Part shown: one piece after another, positions 8,283 through 17,025 of the stretch
How the letters are laid out: each line of letters opens with the position of its first letter
How positions within the stretch are numbered: the stretch's first letter is position 1
DNA from: Acerihabitans sp015654925
GTDB lineage: Bacteria > Pseudomonadota > Gammaproteobacteria > Enterobacterales > Enterobacteriaceae
Reading direction: 5' to 3'
Assembly (NCBI RefSeq): GCF_047324175.1
Contig: NZ_CP178732.1
Coordinates: 558,001 to 622,000, forward strand
DNA length: 64,000 nt
Program-made: the position numbers and the translations under genes
The notes under the pieces: generated by a model
What the model saw: only the letters and a program-made list of their open reading frames with translations
Database searches by the model: none
What the model was told of the DNA's origin: nothing

Positions 8283-9908
8283 ATGTCGGTTATCGATCGA
8301 GTGGTGAGATTCGCCCAAACGCCGCGGCCGCGGCTGAGCCGTATTACCCCGCCGGGGTGGATGACCAGCCTGCGCGGCGGGTTCATGCTGTTCCTGCTGG
8401 TGTTTTGTTTGCTGCAATGCGCGTCGATGGCGCTGCTGACGCGGTTGGTCGCCCAGACCAAAGACAACGTGACTATCGTGCATGGCATGGCGGAGCGTCA
8501 GGCATTAATGAATAAATCCCGCATAGAATTGTTGACCGCCAGCGATAATATCAATCGTGCCGGCATCTATTTTATGCAGGATAAACAGAGCGGTTCCGTC
8601 GACAGTTGGCAGGCGCTGGCCGATAGCGCCGATGTGTCATTAAAAACCGCCAAGGCATTTTTTTCAGACTACCAAAAGCTTGCCGATACCCATGACCAGG
8701 ACGGCGCCCTGCAACAAAATTTTACGCTGGTGTTCGACGGGCTCAACGAACAGCTAAAAGGCCTGCGCGGCGATAATCTCGATTCTTTTTTTATGGTTCC
8801 CATTCAGGCATTCCAGGAACAGTTTAACGCCGCGTTTTATCAGGCCCTGAACCAGGATAACGCCGCTGCGGGACGTTTTAACCAATCTATTTTGTCCTCC
8901 CTCACCGCCAACCGTAATTTGTCCCTCGGTATCTCCGCTTTGCTGGCATCGCTGCTGGCGCTGGCCTGCGTAGTGCTGTCGTATGCCGTGATCGCGCCGC
9001 TTAATCGCGCCCTGCGCCATATGGCGCACATTGCCACCGGCAATATCGCCGAACCTTTGTCGCACTCTCGCTGGCAGTCGCGGGAAATCCGGTGGTTAAA
9101 CCAGGGCATCGGCGAAATGCAGCTGGGTTTGCAGCATATCGTCAAAGAGATTAACGAAGTTTCTTCCCTGGTCATGCACGGCGCGGGAGATATCGCCCGG
9201 CATAATCAGCGCTATAGCCAATATACCCAGCAGCAGATGCAGGCCTTCGAAGCCATCAGCCATAAACTCAACGGCGTGGCGCAGGAGGCGGAAAATGGCG
9301 CGAGCTTTGCCGGCGACGCTACCCGGCAAATGGGCGAAACGGAAGCCCTGACCCGCCATTGCGGGGAAATGGTGACGGAAGTCGACCAAAAAATGCATGA
9401 GATCGTGGCGGAATCCGAAAAAATCGCCGGTATTGTCACCTTTCTGGAAGGTATTTCCATGCAAACCAAACTGCTGTCGCTGAACGCGGCCATTGAGTCC
9501 GCCCATGCCGGGGCCTTTGGCCATACGTTTTCCGTCGTGGCCAGGGAAATGGCCCTGCTGTCGCAAAAAAGCGGCAGTTCGACGCGGGATATCGATGCGC
9601 TGGTTCATTCCACCCATCAGCATATCGATAGCGGCTTCAGCCGGGTTAAAGCGCTGGATGCGTTTTACCACGATATCATCCGGGCGGTGCGGGGCGTGGC
9701 CGCGGTGCTGGGCGAGTTGCAATTAAATGCGACGTTGCAAAGCGATCGGGTCAATGCCATTGCCGGCGAAATACAGCGGTTAAATGAGCAAATCCATCAA
9801 AGCACCCACCTTACAGTCGCCTGCGCCGAGGCGTCCGCCTCGCTGATCGGCCATTCCCAGCGGCTGCGGTTAAGCGTCAGCAAATTCGCCCTGGACCAAC
9901 GGCGCTGA
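8283..9908 (+). CDS. Divergent methyl-accepting chemotaxis-like receptor
   Basis: This 541-residue protein has chemoreceptor topology: TM1 at about 32-56, a periplasmic helical domain, TM2 at about 214-238, HAMP and a cytoplasmic coiled coil. The signalling tip is recognisable (ISMQTKLLSLNAAIESAHAG, then AFGHTFSVVAREMA) but altered at positions that are nearly invariant elsewhere: the Arg of EAARAGE is His, and the following EQGRG is AFGHT. The NWETF tail is absent. It directly follows a normal receptor but has no clear sigma-28 promoter and only a weak ribosome binding site. It may be a diverging duplicate, a receptor coupled to another partner, or a decaying gene. Confidence 0.85.
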   Translation: MSVIDRVVRFAQTPRPRLSRITPPGWMTSLRGGFMLFLLVFCLLQCASMALLTRLVAQTKDNVTIVHGMAERQALMNKSRIELLTASDNINRAGIYFMQDKQSGSVDSWQALADSADVSLKTAKAFFSDYQKLADTHDQDGALQQNFTLVFDGLNEQLKGLRGDNLDSFFMVPIQAFQEQFNAAFYQALNQDNAAAGRFNQSILSSLTANRNLSLGISALLASLLALACVVLSYAVIAPLNRALRHMAHIATGNIAEPLSHSRWQSREIRWLNQGIGEMQLGLQHIVKEINEVSSLVMHGAGDIARHNQRYSQYTQQQMQAFEAISHKLNGVAQEAENGASFAGDATRQMGETEALTRHCGEMVTEVDQKMHEIVAESEKIAGIVTFLEGISMQTKLLSLNAAIESAHAGAFGHTFSVVAREMALLSQKSGSSTRDIDALVHSTHQHIDSGFSRVKALDAFYHDIIRAVRGVAAVLGELQLNATLQSDRVNAIAGEIQRLNEQIHQSTHLTVACAEASASLIGHSQRLRLSVSKFALDQRR

Positions 9909-10048
9909 CCCAACAACGCCGGCGGCGAACCTGGCCGCACCCGCGGGCTGGTCAATGCCATTAGGTTGCCGTATGTTATTCCATACAATAGCCGGTTTAT
10001 CGATGAGGCGGTCATTGGCCGCCCCATCGCGGATCATGAGGAAATAAC

Positions 10049-11014
10049 ATGAGCCCAACGTCTCCTGTTCGTATTGCGGTTATCGATGATTGGCAGTCGG
10101 TGGCCCAAGGCGCCGCCGATTGGTCGGCGCTGGCGTCCGTCGGCACCGTGGATTTTTTAGCGGATTACCCCGCGCCTACCGCGCAGATGGTAGCGCGCCT
10201 GCAACCTTATACGGTGATTTGCGCCATGCGCGAACGCACCCCGTTCGACCGGGCATTGCTCAGCCAACTGCCGCAGTTGAAACTGCTGGTGACCAGCGGC
10301 ATGCGCAACGCCGCCATTGACCTAGATGCCGCGGCGGCGCTGGGCATCCAGGTGTGCGGTACCGGGGGCGATGGGTATGCGGCGCCCGAGCTGACCTGGG
10401 CGCTGATTATGGCGCTGGCCCGCAATGTACTCGACGAGGCCAACTCGCTGCGCGGCGGCGGCTGGCAGCGTACCCTGGGGCGCGGGCTGCATGGCCAGAC
10501 GCTGGGCATCCTCGGCTTGGGCAAGATCGGCCAGAAGGTCGCCGGCTACGGCCAGGCCTTCGGCATGCATACCATCGCCTGGAGCGAGAACCTGACCGCC
10601 GAACGGGCGGCCCTGTCAGGGGTGACCTATGTCAGCCGGCAGGAATTATTCGAACGCTCGGATATATTGTCCATCCACCTGATATTAAGCGGGCGCAGCC
10701 GCGGCCTGGTCGATGCCGCATCGCTGGCGGCGATGAAACCCACGGCCTTGCTGGTAAATACGGCGCGCGGCCCGATTGTGGATGAAACGGCGCTGGTCGC
10801 GGCGCTGCGCGAGCGGCGTATCGCGGGCGCGGCGCTGGATGTGTTCGGGCAGGAACCGCTGCCGGCCGATCACCCGCTGCGCACGCTGGATAACGTGCTG
10901 GCCACGCCGCATATCGGCTATGTCACGCAGCAAAGTTATGCCCTGTTCTTTAGCCAGATGATTGAGGATATCCTTGCCTGGCACGCCGATCGGCCGGTCA
11001 GGGTCATGGCATAA
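10049..11014 (+). CDS. D-isomer specific 2-hydroxyacid dehydrogenase
   Basis: This 321-residue NAD(P)-dependent enzyme interconverts a 2-hydroxyacid and a 2-oxoacid. It has the Rossmann motif LGLGKIGQKVAGYGQAFG near residue 155, the catalytic Arg in LVNTARGPIVDE, Glu in DVFGQEPLP and His in TPHIGYVT. GAGGAA precedes the ATG. It stands alone between the second receptor and the epimerase-like gene on the opposite strand. The sequence type is close to phosphoglycerate dehydrogenase-like proteins of unknown substrate. Confidence 0.94.
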   Translation: MSPTSPVRIAVIDDWQSVAQGAADWSALASVGTVDFLADYPAPTAQMVARLQPYTVICAMRERTPFDRALLSQLPQLKLLVTSGMRNAAIDLDAAAALGIQVCGTGGDGYAAPELTWALIMALARNVLDEANSLRGGGWQRTLGRGLHGQTLGILGLGKIGQKVAGYGQAFGMHTIAWSENLTAERAALSGVTYVSRQELFERSDILSIHLILSGRSRGLVDAASLAAMKPTALLVNTARGPIVDETALVAALRERRIAGAALDVFGQEPLPADHPLRTLDNVLATPHIGYVTQQSYALFFSQMIEDILAWHADRPVRVMA

Positions 11015-11039
11015 GGCGGCCGCGGCCGCCCATTTCTGC

Positions 11040-12107
11040 TTAAGCGGGGATAATCCGTTCCGCCTTCAGCCGGTCAAACAGCTCGATAAAAGCATCGAGC
11101 GTGTTTTGATAGCCGGTAAATCCGGCTTTGCGGCTTTTGCTCATGTCGGTGATAATCTCCATCGGCCGGCCGAGGTCGGCGTCCGTATGCCACCAGGAGG
11201 CCAGTTTGCCGATATCGGCCTCTCGCAGGGCACAGCGTTCGGCGATGGCGCGCCACTGCGCCGGCGCGTCCCGCATACGCCCTTCCAGCGGCAGCGTTTC
11301 GCCGGGGAACGGCGCCGCGTCCAGGCCAAAGTAGTCCGCCAGCCGCGGCCACATCCACTGCCAGCGGAACACATCCCCGTTCACGACGTTAAAGTCCTGA
11401 TCCCGGCCCTGGCTATGGGTGGCGGCCCATTGCAGATGGCGGGCGAGCAGCCGGGCGTCGGTCATATCGGTTACGCTATGCCACTGGGCGGCCGACCCGG
11501 GAAAAATAAAGGGCTGGCCGTTTTGTTTGCATAAGGCGGCGTAAACCGCCAGGGTCACGCCCATATTCATGGCATTGCCGATGGCATAGCCGATAATGGT
11601 ATGCGGGCGGTGGACGCTCCAGGTGAACCCATAACGGTCGGCGGCGGCGAACAGCCGGTCTTCCTGCTCGTAATAAAAATTGTCCACCGGCAGCCGTCCT
11701 TGTTCCTCGCGAAAGGGCGTCGCGGGAACGTTGCCCTTGCCGTAGGCTTCAAACGGCCCGAGGTAATGTTTAAGGCCGGTCACCAGCGCCACGTGGCCGT
11801 GTTCGAGCGAGCCGCCCAAGGCGTTGAGCACGTTGCTGACCATGGCGCCGTTGACGCGGATATTCTCTTTTTCCGACTCCTGGCGCGCCCAGGCGGCAAG
11901 AAATACCCGGTCCACCTTAAGATCTTTTAACGCCGCGGCCACCGACCGTTCGTCGGCCAGATCGGCAATGATGGATGCGCATCCGGCGGGCACCGCCGTT
12001 TTGCCCCGCGACAGGCCGTACACCTGCCAGCCATCGTCCAATAATCTTTCCGCCAGCGCGCTGCCGATTACGCCGCTGACGCCGACGATCAATGCCCGAT
12101 GTTGCAT
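11040..12107 (-). CDS. NAD-dependent epimerase/SDR, PRISE-like
   Basis: This 355-residue atypical SDR starts MQHRALIVGVSGVIGSALAE (glycine-rich cofactor motif) and has the central FYYEQEDRLF with WSVHRPHTIIGYAIGNAMN. These resemble the progesterone 5-beta-reductase/iridoid synthase-like (PRISE) enzymes that reduce enones, in which the Tyr/Lys dyad is rearranged. I chose the start at 12107 because GGAGAC lies at proper spacing; the longer frame to 12347 overlaps the divergent LysR gene. It is probably regulated by that LysR protein (start 12213). Substrate unknown. Confidence 0.85.
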   Translation of the reverse strand: MQHRALIVGVSGVIGSALAERLLDDGWQVYGLSRGKTAVPAGCASIIADLADERSVAAALKDLKVDRVFLAAWARQESEKENIRVNGAMVSNVLNALGGSLEHGHVALVTGLKHYLGPFEAYGKGNVPATPFREEQGRLPVDNFYYEQEDRLFAAADRYGFTWSVHRPHTIIGYAIGNAMNMGVTLAVYAALCKQNGQPFIFPGSAAQWHSVTDMTDARLLARHLQWAATHSQGRDQDFNVVNGDVFRWQWMWPRLADYFGLDAAPFPGETLPLEGRMRDAPAQWRAIAERCALREADIGKLASWWHTDADLGRPMEIITDMSKSRKAGFTGYQNTLDAFIELFDRLKAERIIPA

Positions 12108-12212
12108 GTTTTTTGTCTCCGCTATCAAATCCTGGCCTTCAGCATAAACTGGAAATAAATTCTTATCGCGGCTATTATTTCCACCAATTAGGTATTTTTT
12201 GTCCGATATAAC

Positions 12213-13121
12213 ATGAACCCCACTGAACGCCTGAAAGGCCTGACCCCATTTGTGACGGCGGCCAGGAGCGGCAGCTTTGCGGCGGCGGCCGGAGAGCTGA
12301 ACCTTACCAGCTCGGCCATCGGCAAAAGCGTGGCGCGCCTGGAGCAACGCCTCGGTACCCGGTTATTTGAACGAACGACGCGCCGGTTGAAGCTGACCGA
12401 TGCCGGACAGGCTTTCTATGAAACCTGTACCCGGGTGTTAAACGATCTGGCCGACGCGGAGGCGGTGCTGGCGTCCCATGCCCAAACCCCCATGGGGCGG
12501 CTGCGTATCGACCTGCCTGCGTCTTTCGGGCGGCTGGTGGTGATGCCGGTGCTCATTGATTTTTGCCAGCGGCATCCCTATTTGTGCCCGCATATTACCT
12601 TTACCGACCGCTTTGTGGATCTGATTGACGAAGGCGTGGATGTCGCGGTGCGCATCGGCGGCGTCAATAATTTGCCCGCCGCCATCGGCTATCACTATCT
12701 CGGCACCGAACGGTTGATTTTCTGCGCGGCGCCCTCCTATTTGGCGCGCCGTGGGGCGCCGACGGCCATCGACCGGCTCAGCGGGCATGATTGCGTGGTC
12801 TACGGCAAAAGCAACGGCGTGGCCGGCCAATGGTCCGTCTCCACCGGGGAGGGGTATAGCGGGCCGATAGCGGTGCCTCATCGCATGATGTTCAGCGACA
12901 GCGAGGCCCAGGTGGCGGCCATCGAGGCGGGAGCGGGTATTGCCCAAATAGCGACCTGGCTGGTGAATAACAGCCTGCGCAGCGGCAAGCTGGCGCATAT
13001 CCTGACCGAACAGTCGGCGGACGGCCTGCCGTTATATCTTTTGTGGCCAAAAGCCCGGCGGCTGACGCCTAAAATTGATTTGCTGCTGCAGGACCTGACC
13101 GAACGCCTCACTATTGTGTAA
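12213..13121 (+). CDS. LysR-family transcriptional regulator
   Basis: This 302-residue LysR protein has its helix-turn-helix at about residues 8-66 (ARSGSFAAAAGELNLTSSAI, then LFERTTRRLKLTDAGQAFYE) and an effector domain with DRFVDLIDEGVDVAVRIGG. It is divergent from the PRISE-like reductase with about 105 bp between starts, so that enzyme is its likely target. Its 3' end overlaps the convergent GlxA-type regulator gene by 11 bp. Confidence 0.93.
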   Translation: MNPTERLKGLTPFVTAARSGSFAAAAGELNLTSSAIGKSVARLEQRLGTRLFERTTRRLKLTDAGQAFYETCTRVLNDLADAEAVLASHAQTPMGRLRIDLPASFGRLVVMPVLIDFCQRHPYLCPHITFTDRFVDLIDEGVDVAVRIGGVNNLPAAIGYHYLGTERLIFCAAPSYLARRGAPTAIDRLSGHDCVVYGKSNGVAGQWSVSTGEGYSGPIAVPHRMMFSDSEAQVAAIEAGAGIAQIATWLVNNSLRSGKLAHILTEQSADGLPLYLLWPKARRLTPKIDLLLQDLTERLTIV

Positions 13122-14115
13122 TGGATAATGAGCCGGTGGGGGGGGATTTTTGTCGCGCTTGCCGGCGATACTCCGTCGGCGAGAGGTGTTCATGCAGCCG
13201 GAAGTGGTGGCGAAAGGTCGCTTGCGAACTATGGCCGGACATTTCCGCGATTTTGGCTATGGAAAGGGCATCGCCGCCCAGCAATTCCTTGGCGTAATCC
13301 AGCCGGCGCAGAGCGAGCCACTGCATTACGGGCATCCCCATGGCCGCCTGGAAATGGCGCTGCAAGGTACGTTCGGACATCATGGCGCGTTTGGCCAGTG
13401 AAGATACCGTATGGGCGAGCGGCAGGTGGCCGCTTAGCCAATCCACCAGGGCGGAAATGCGGTTTTCCCCTTGCTCCACCACTTTGGTCTTGGTTAATTG
13501 CCGCTGGCCGCCTTCCCGGTGAAAGGGAATGACCAGGCGCTGCGCCACGCTATTCGCCACCCGGTGGCCATAATCGGTTTTAACCAAATGCAGCAGCATA
13601 TCCAGTCCGGCGGCCGAGCCGGCCGACGTGATGATTTGCCCCTGATCCACATACAGCGCCGCGGGCAGCACCAGGGTATCGGGATAACGCTGGGCCAGCA
13701 GGCGGGCGTGGTGCCAATGGGTGGTAACGCTTTTACCGTGCAGTAACCCGGCCGCCGCCAGCACAAACACCCCGGTGCAAATACTGCAAATGCGCGCTCC
13801 GCGCCGATAGGCGGCACGGAGGCTTTGCAACAAGCGCTCGCCGGGTATTTCATTAATATCCCGCCAGGCCGGGATAATGATGGTATCCGCGGTTGCCAGC
13901 AGGTCCAAATCGGCCTCGATTTCCATGATAATGCCGCCTACGGCCTGGATTCGGTGTTTATCGGCGGTACATACCGAGAAGCGGTACCAATCGACGTTTA
14001 ATTCCGGGCGCGCCACGGCAAAAAACTCCACCACGCAGCCGAATTCAAAGGTTCTGAGCCGGTCGTAGGCCACCGCGACGACATGATGGCTTTTTTTGGC
14101 ATGATCTTGACGCAT
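13111..14115 (-). CDS. GlxA-type transcriptional regulator (DJ-1/PfpI plus AraC)
   Basis: This 334-residue fusion has a DJ-1/PfpI-like N-terminal domain (about 1-185, with the nucleophile-elbow Cys in ICSICTGVFVLAAAGLLHG) followed by an AraC DNA-binding domain (about 225-320, RAMMSERTLQRHFQAAMGMP and SHSSQATFRHHFRL). The start at 14115 has a strong AGGAGGGG 5 bases upstream; the longer frame adds 11 unlikely residues. Members such as GlxA, CdhR and ArgR-type regulators control amine or amino-acid catabolism. It is divergent from the DMT exporter at 14276, a likely target. Confidence 0.93.
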   Translation of the reverse strand: MRQDHAKKSHHVVAVAYDRLRTFEFGCVVEFFAVARPELNVDWYRFSVCTADKHRIQAVGGIIMEIEADLDLLATADTIIIPAWRDINEIPGERLLQSLRAAYRRGARICSICTGVFVLAAAGLLHGKSVTTHWHHARLLAQRYPDTLVLPAALYVDQGQIITSAGSAAGLDMLLHLVKTDYGHRVANSVAQRLVIPFHREGGQRQLTKTKVVEQGENRISALVDWLSGHLPLAHTVSSLAKRAMMSERTLQRHFQAAMGMPVMQWLALRRLDYAKELLGGDALSIAKIAEMSGHSSQATFRHHFRLHEHLSPTEYRRQARQKSPPTGSLSITQ

Positions 14116-14275
14116 ATTGTCCCCTCCTGTTCTATGAAATCCGGCCAAGGCGAGGCCATAATATCCCTATTCCGAGGGAATATAATAGCGAATGAATCGT
14201 TGGCGAAGGCGATAGCGCATTGGCGCTTTTTTGCCGCAGGATTTGCGGAATGCGACATGGGTGGGATTGGATGGT

Positions 14276-15193
14276 ATGAAGATAAAAGTTTATATTACGC
14301 TGTCGCTCGCCGCTTTTTTCTGGGGCGGGTCGGCGATAGCGGGTAAATATGCCCTGGGAGTATTTATTCCTTCAGTGGTGACCTGGTTACGGTTTGCTAT
14401 GGCCGCCTTGATATTATTTATTTTTATCGATGATAAAAAAGAACTGCGGCACATTTATTTTATTACTCACCTGCGCATGGCGATCACGGCGCTATTTGGC
14501 GTCACGCTATGTTATTATTTTTATTTTAACGGCTTAAATCGCAGTACCGCATTTAACGCCGGCATCATCGAGGCCACTATTCCATTAATTACGCTGGTCA
14601 TTGCCGCCATGCTCGGTATGGAACGTATCAAATTCTGGCAACTGCTGGGGTTGGTGATAGCTTATTGCGGCGTGGCCATTACCATCAGCGGCGGGAATAT
14701 CGCGATGATAAAAGATGCTGACTATAATATTGGCGATATATTATTGCTGATTAGTACGTTATGTTTTGGCATCTATAATGTGTTAATCAAAAAATGGGTT
14801 ATCCCGCTTTCCGGTACGGCACGGATGTTCTTTTTGTTCTTCTACGGCAGCCTGGCTTTCCTGCCCTGGCTGGGTATGGATATCTATCACCAGGTTCCCC
14901 TGCGTTATCCGGGCCGGGCAATAACCGCCATTAGCCTCGGTTCCCTGGCATTTATGGCGCTGGGAGGCTCAGTGCTGGCCTATTTATTCTTTAATCAGGG
15001 CATTGATCGTATCGGCGCCAGCAAAGCGGCCTCGTTTATCAATCTGGTGCCCTTTATTACGGTTTCCCTGTCGGTGTTTGTGCTGCGGGAACCGGCCGGT
15101 TTGAGTCAATGGGCGGGCGCCCTGGTCATTATCGCCGGCGTCATGTTATCTAACCGGGGGAAGGCGCCCGCGCCGGCGATTGCCCCGCAATAA
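14276..15193 (+). CDS. EamA/RhaT-type DMT-family permease
   Basis: This 305-residue, ten-helix inner-membrane protein carries two EamA repeats. The first starts VYITLSLAAFFWGGSAIAGK and the second is around ILLLISTLCFGIYNVLIKKW, with the typical end AGALVIIAGVMLSNRG. DMT permeases usually export amino acids or metabolites. The ATG at 14276 removes an unlikely 15-residue leader. It is divergent from the GlxA-type regulator, which may control it, and faces the ProC-like gene. Confidence 0.92.
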   Translation: MKIKVYITLSLAAFFWGGSAIAGKYALGVFIPSVVTWLRFAMAALILFIFIDDKKELRHIYFITHLRMAITALFGVTLCYYFYFNGLNRSTAFNAGIIEATIPLITLVIAAMLGMERIKFWQLLGLVIAYCGVAITISGGNIAMIKDADYNIGDILLLISTLCFGIYNVLIKKWVIPLSGTARMFFLFFYGSLAFLPWLGMDIYHQVPLRYPGRAITAISLGSLAFMALGGSVLAYLFFNQGIDRIGASKAASFINLVPFITVSLSVFVLREPAGLSQWAGALVIIAGVMLSNRGKAPAPAIAPQ

Positions 15194-15229
15194 CCGAACC
15201 GGCTTGCGCCGGGACGGTGGTCGCCAGAA

Positions 15230-16018
15230 CTATTCATTGGCCAGTTGGGTGGTGCGTTTTACCGACGCCAGTACGCTGCGCTGTAGCCCCGCGGCGAAAT
15301 CGCTGTTGTTAAGCTCATACAGGCCGTGCATGCCCACGCCCGCCGGCGAGTTATTGATATCGAGCAATTGGCGCGGGTGCAGCTGGCTGCGCTTTAGCAT
15401 CTCCACCGCCCCCACCAGGTTTTCCAGCACCACGGCCGTGGCCTGGGCGCGGGGCAGGCCGGCCAGCACGCCGGCATCGGTGAGCGATTCAATAAAGTAA
15501 TAAATATAGTTGGGGCCGGCGACGGCGAAGCCGGTAAATATATCCAGCAAACGCTCTTCCAGGTACAGCACTTTGCCGAAGCTTTCGACAAAATCCTGAA
15601 TGTCGTCGTTTTTCACGCGATCGCCAAGCGCCACGCCGCTAAATCCATAACCGGTATCGGTGAGGGTGTTGGGAATAATGCGCGCCAGCGGATGCCGGCT
15701 TTCCAGTAAGGTATCCAAATGCGCCAGCGTGACGCCGGCTACGATGGAAACCACGATGGCATCGGCCGGCGCCCGTTCGATAATACTTTTGGCCACGCCG
15801 GACAGGTTATCCTGGGGCCGGACCGCGATCACCACCAGCTCGGCGTCGGCGAGGGATGTGGACGCCGCTACGCCATATTTTTCAGTTAGCCGGCGAATGC
15901 GCGCCGGGTCGGTATCTTCGATGGAGATCCGCCCGGCCGCAAGCCTGCCGTTATTGACGCCCGCGCGGATGATGGCCTCCGCCATTTGCCCCGCGCCGAT
16001 AAAATGTATTCGTTGCAT
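15230..16018 (-). CDS. Pyrroline-5-carboxylate reductase-family protein
   Basis: This 262-residue protein has the ProC layout: an N-terminal Rossmann fold (MQRIHFIGAGQMAEAIIRAG), VVSIVAGVTLAHLD near residue 95, and a C-terminal dimerisation domain with GLPRAQATAVVLENLVGAVEML. True ProC has an SPGGTT-type motif for substrate and cofactor; here the matching stretch is NNSPAGVGMHGLYELNNSDF, so the Thr residues are replaced. It may act on another imino acid or another keto-amine. AAGGGGG precedes the start at 16018. It is probably a paralogue of the housekeeping proC, not the housekeeping copy. Confidence 0.82.
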   Translation of the reverse strand: MQRIHFIGAGQMAEAIIRAGVNNGRLAAGRISIEDTDPARIRRLTEKYGVAASTSLADAELVVIAVRPQDNLSGVAKSIIERAPADAIVVSIVAGVTLAHLDTLLESRHPLARIIPNTLTDTGYGFSGVALGDRVKNDDIQDFVESFGKVLYLEERLLDIFTGFAVAGPNYIYYFIESLTDAGVLAGLPRAQATAVVLENLVGAVEMLKRSQLHPRQLLDINNSPAGVGMHGLYELNNSDFAAGLQRSVLASVKRTTQLANE

Positions 16019-16150
16019 AAATCCCCCTTGAAAGTATGTGTATATCATTACAACTTTCAACGGGTTCGGGTCAAATGCTGGTTTGGCATATCGTTTGCCA
16101 CGCATGGACGGACATGACCGCGGATGGCATAAAGAAGGCGGGCCCGGGGC

Positions 16151-16783
16151 TTAGCGCATCGCCAGATAGGCGTTTTTTACTTTCCACAGGTAGCGGGGCG
16201 CCTGCGGCTGCGGATGCTTTTCCTGGATGTGCTGGGAGAATTGTTCCGGCGTCAGCTGGTTAATCTTGGCGATCGCATAACCCCGATCGCTGGAGAACGA
16301 CCGCAGCATGGAGCCCGCGCCGTTAACGTAGGCCACGGCGATGGCATAGCGCAGGGTTTCCGGGTTTTTTATGCCCGACAGCTGCCGCTGCAATATGCTG
16401 ATGTAGGCCGTGCCCAGATCGATATTGATGGCGGGGTCTTTTAAATCACGGGCGCTTGGCTGACCGTAGCGGCCTTTTAAACGGTAGGCATCGCGACCGG
16501 CGGTGGAAGCTTTAAGCTGCATCAGGCCAATGGCATTGGATTTGCTCACTACGCTGGGATTATACCCGGATTCGACCTGGATAATGGCTTTGACCAGCGT
16601 TTCATCAACGCCGTAAATGCTTGCAGAATCATGTATATAATCGCCATAAATCCCTTTTGGCGCTTCAACCAGCAATTTTTGCGGCTGTGGAGCGGTGACC
16701 AGTGCGACTGGCCGCTCAGGGGGTTGTTTTGCACAACCAGCCAACAATAAACCAGCTATCAGGTATAGGGAATTTAATTTCAC
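16151..16783 (-). CDS. mltE: Endo-type membrane-bound lytic murein transglycosylase (MltE/EmtA)
   Basis: This 210-residue outer-membrane lipoprotein has a signal peptide with lipobox LLLAGC near residue 16. The SLT domain has the catalytic Glu in QVESGYNPSVVSKSNAIG, then LMQLKASTAGRDAYR, and the later VNGAGSMLRSFSSDRGYAI. These blocks and the size match E. coli EmtA (203 residues), which cleaves glycan strands internally. The related MltC lies at the right end of the window and is a separate enzyme. The gene stands alone. Confidence 0.92.
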   Translation of the reverse strand: MKLNSLYLIAGLLLAGCAKQPPERPVALVTAPQPQKLLVEAPKGIYGDYIHDSASIYGVDETLVKAIIQVESGYNPSVVSKSNAIGLMQLKASTAGRDAYRLKGRYGQPSARDLKDPAINIDLGTAYISILQRQLSGIKNPETLRYAIAVAYVNGAGSMLRSFSSDRGYAIAKINQLTPEQFSQHIQEKHPQPQAPRYLWKVKNAYLAMR

Positions 16784-17025
16784 GTTATGCCTTAGGCGAC
16801 GAAAGCGACCTTATGCATATACAGGTTTTTCGCAGGGGTGAACATATTTTTTTTCCGGATTTGTGGATTATCCGACATTTCCTATAGCGCGGCGACAGCG
16901 TATCCATGGGTAAAGTCTTACCTCCAATGCCCTTGAAATCTGTAGACATAAAAAGATTTTGCATATTGAGAAGTCTTTAACCATCATAATTCCAAGCCCT
17001 CGTTTTTCTAATAGCTGGAACGACC

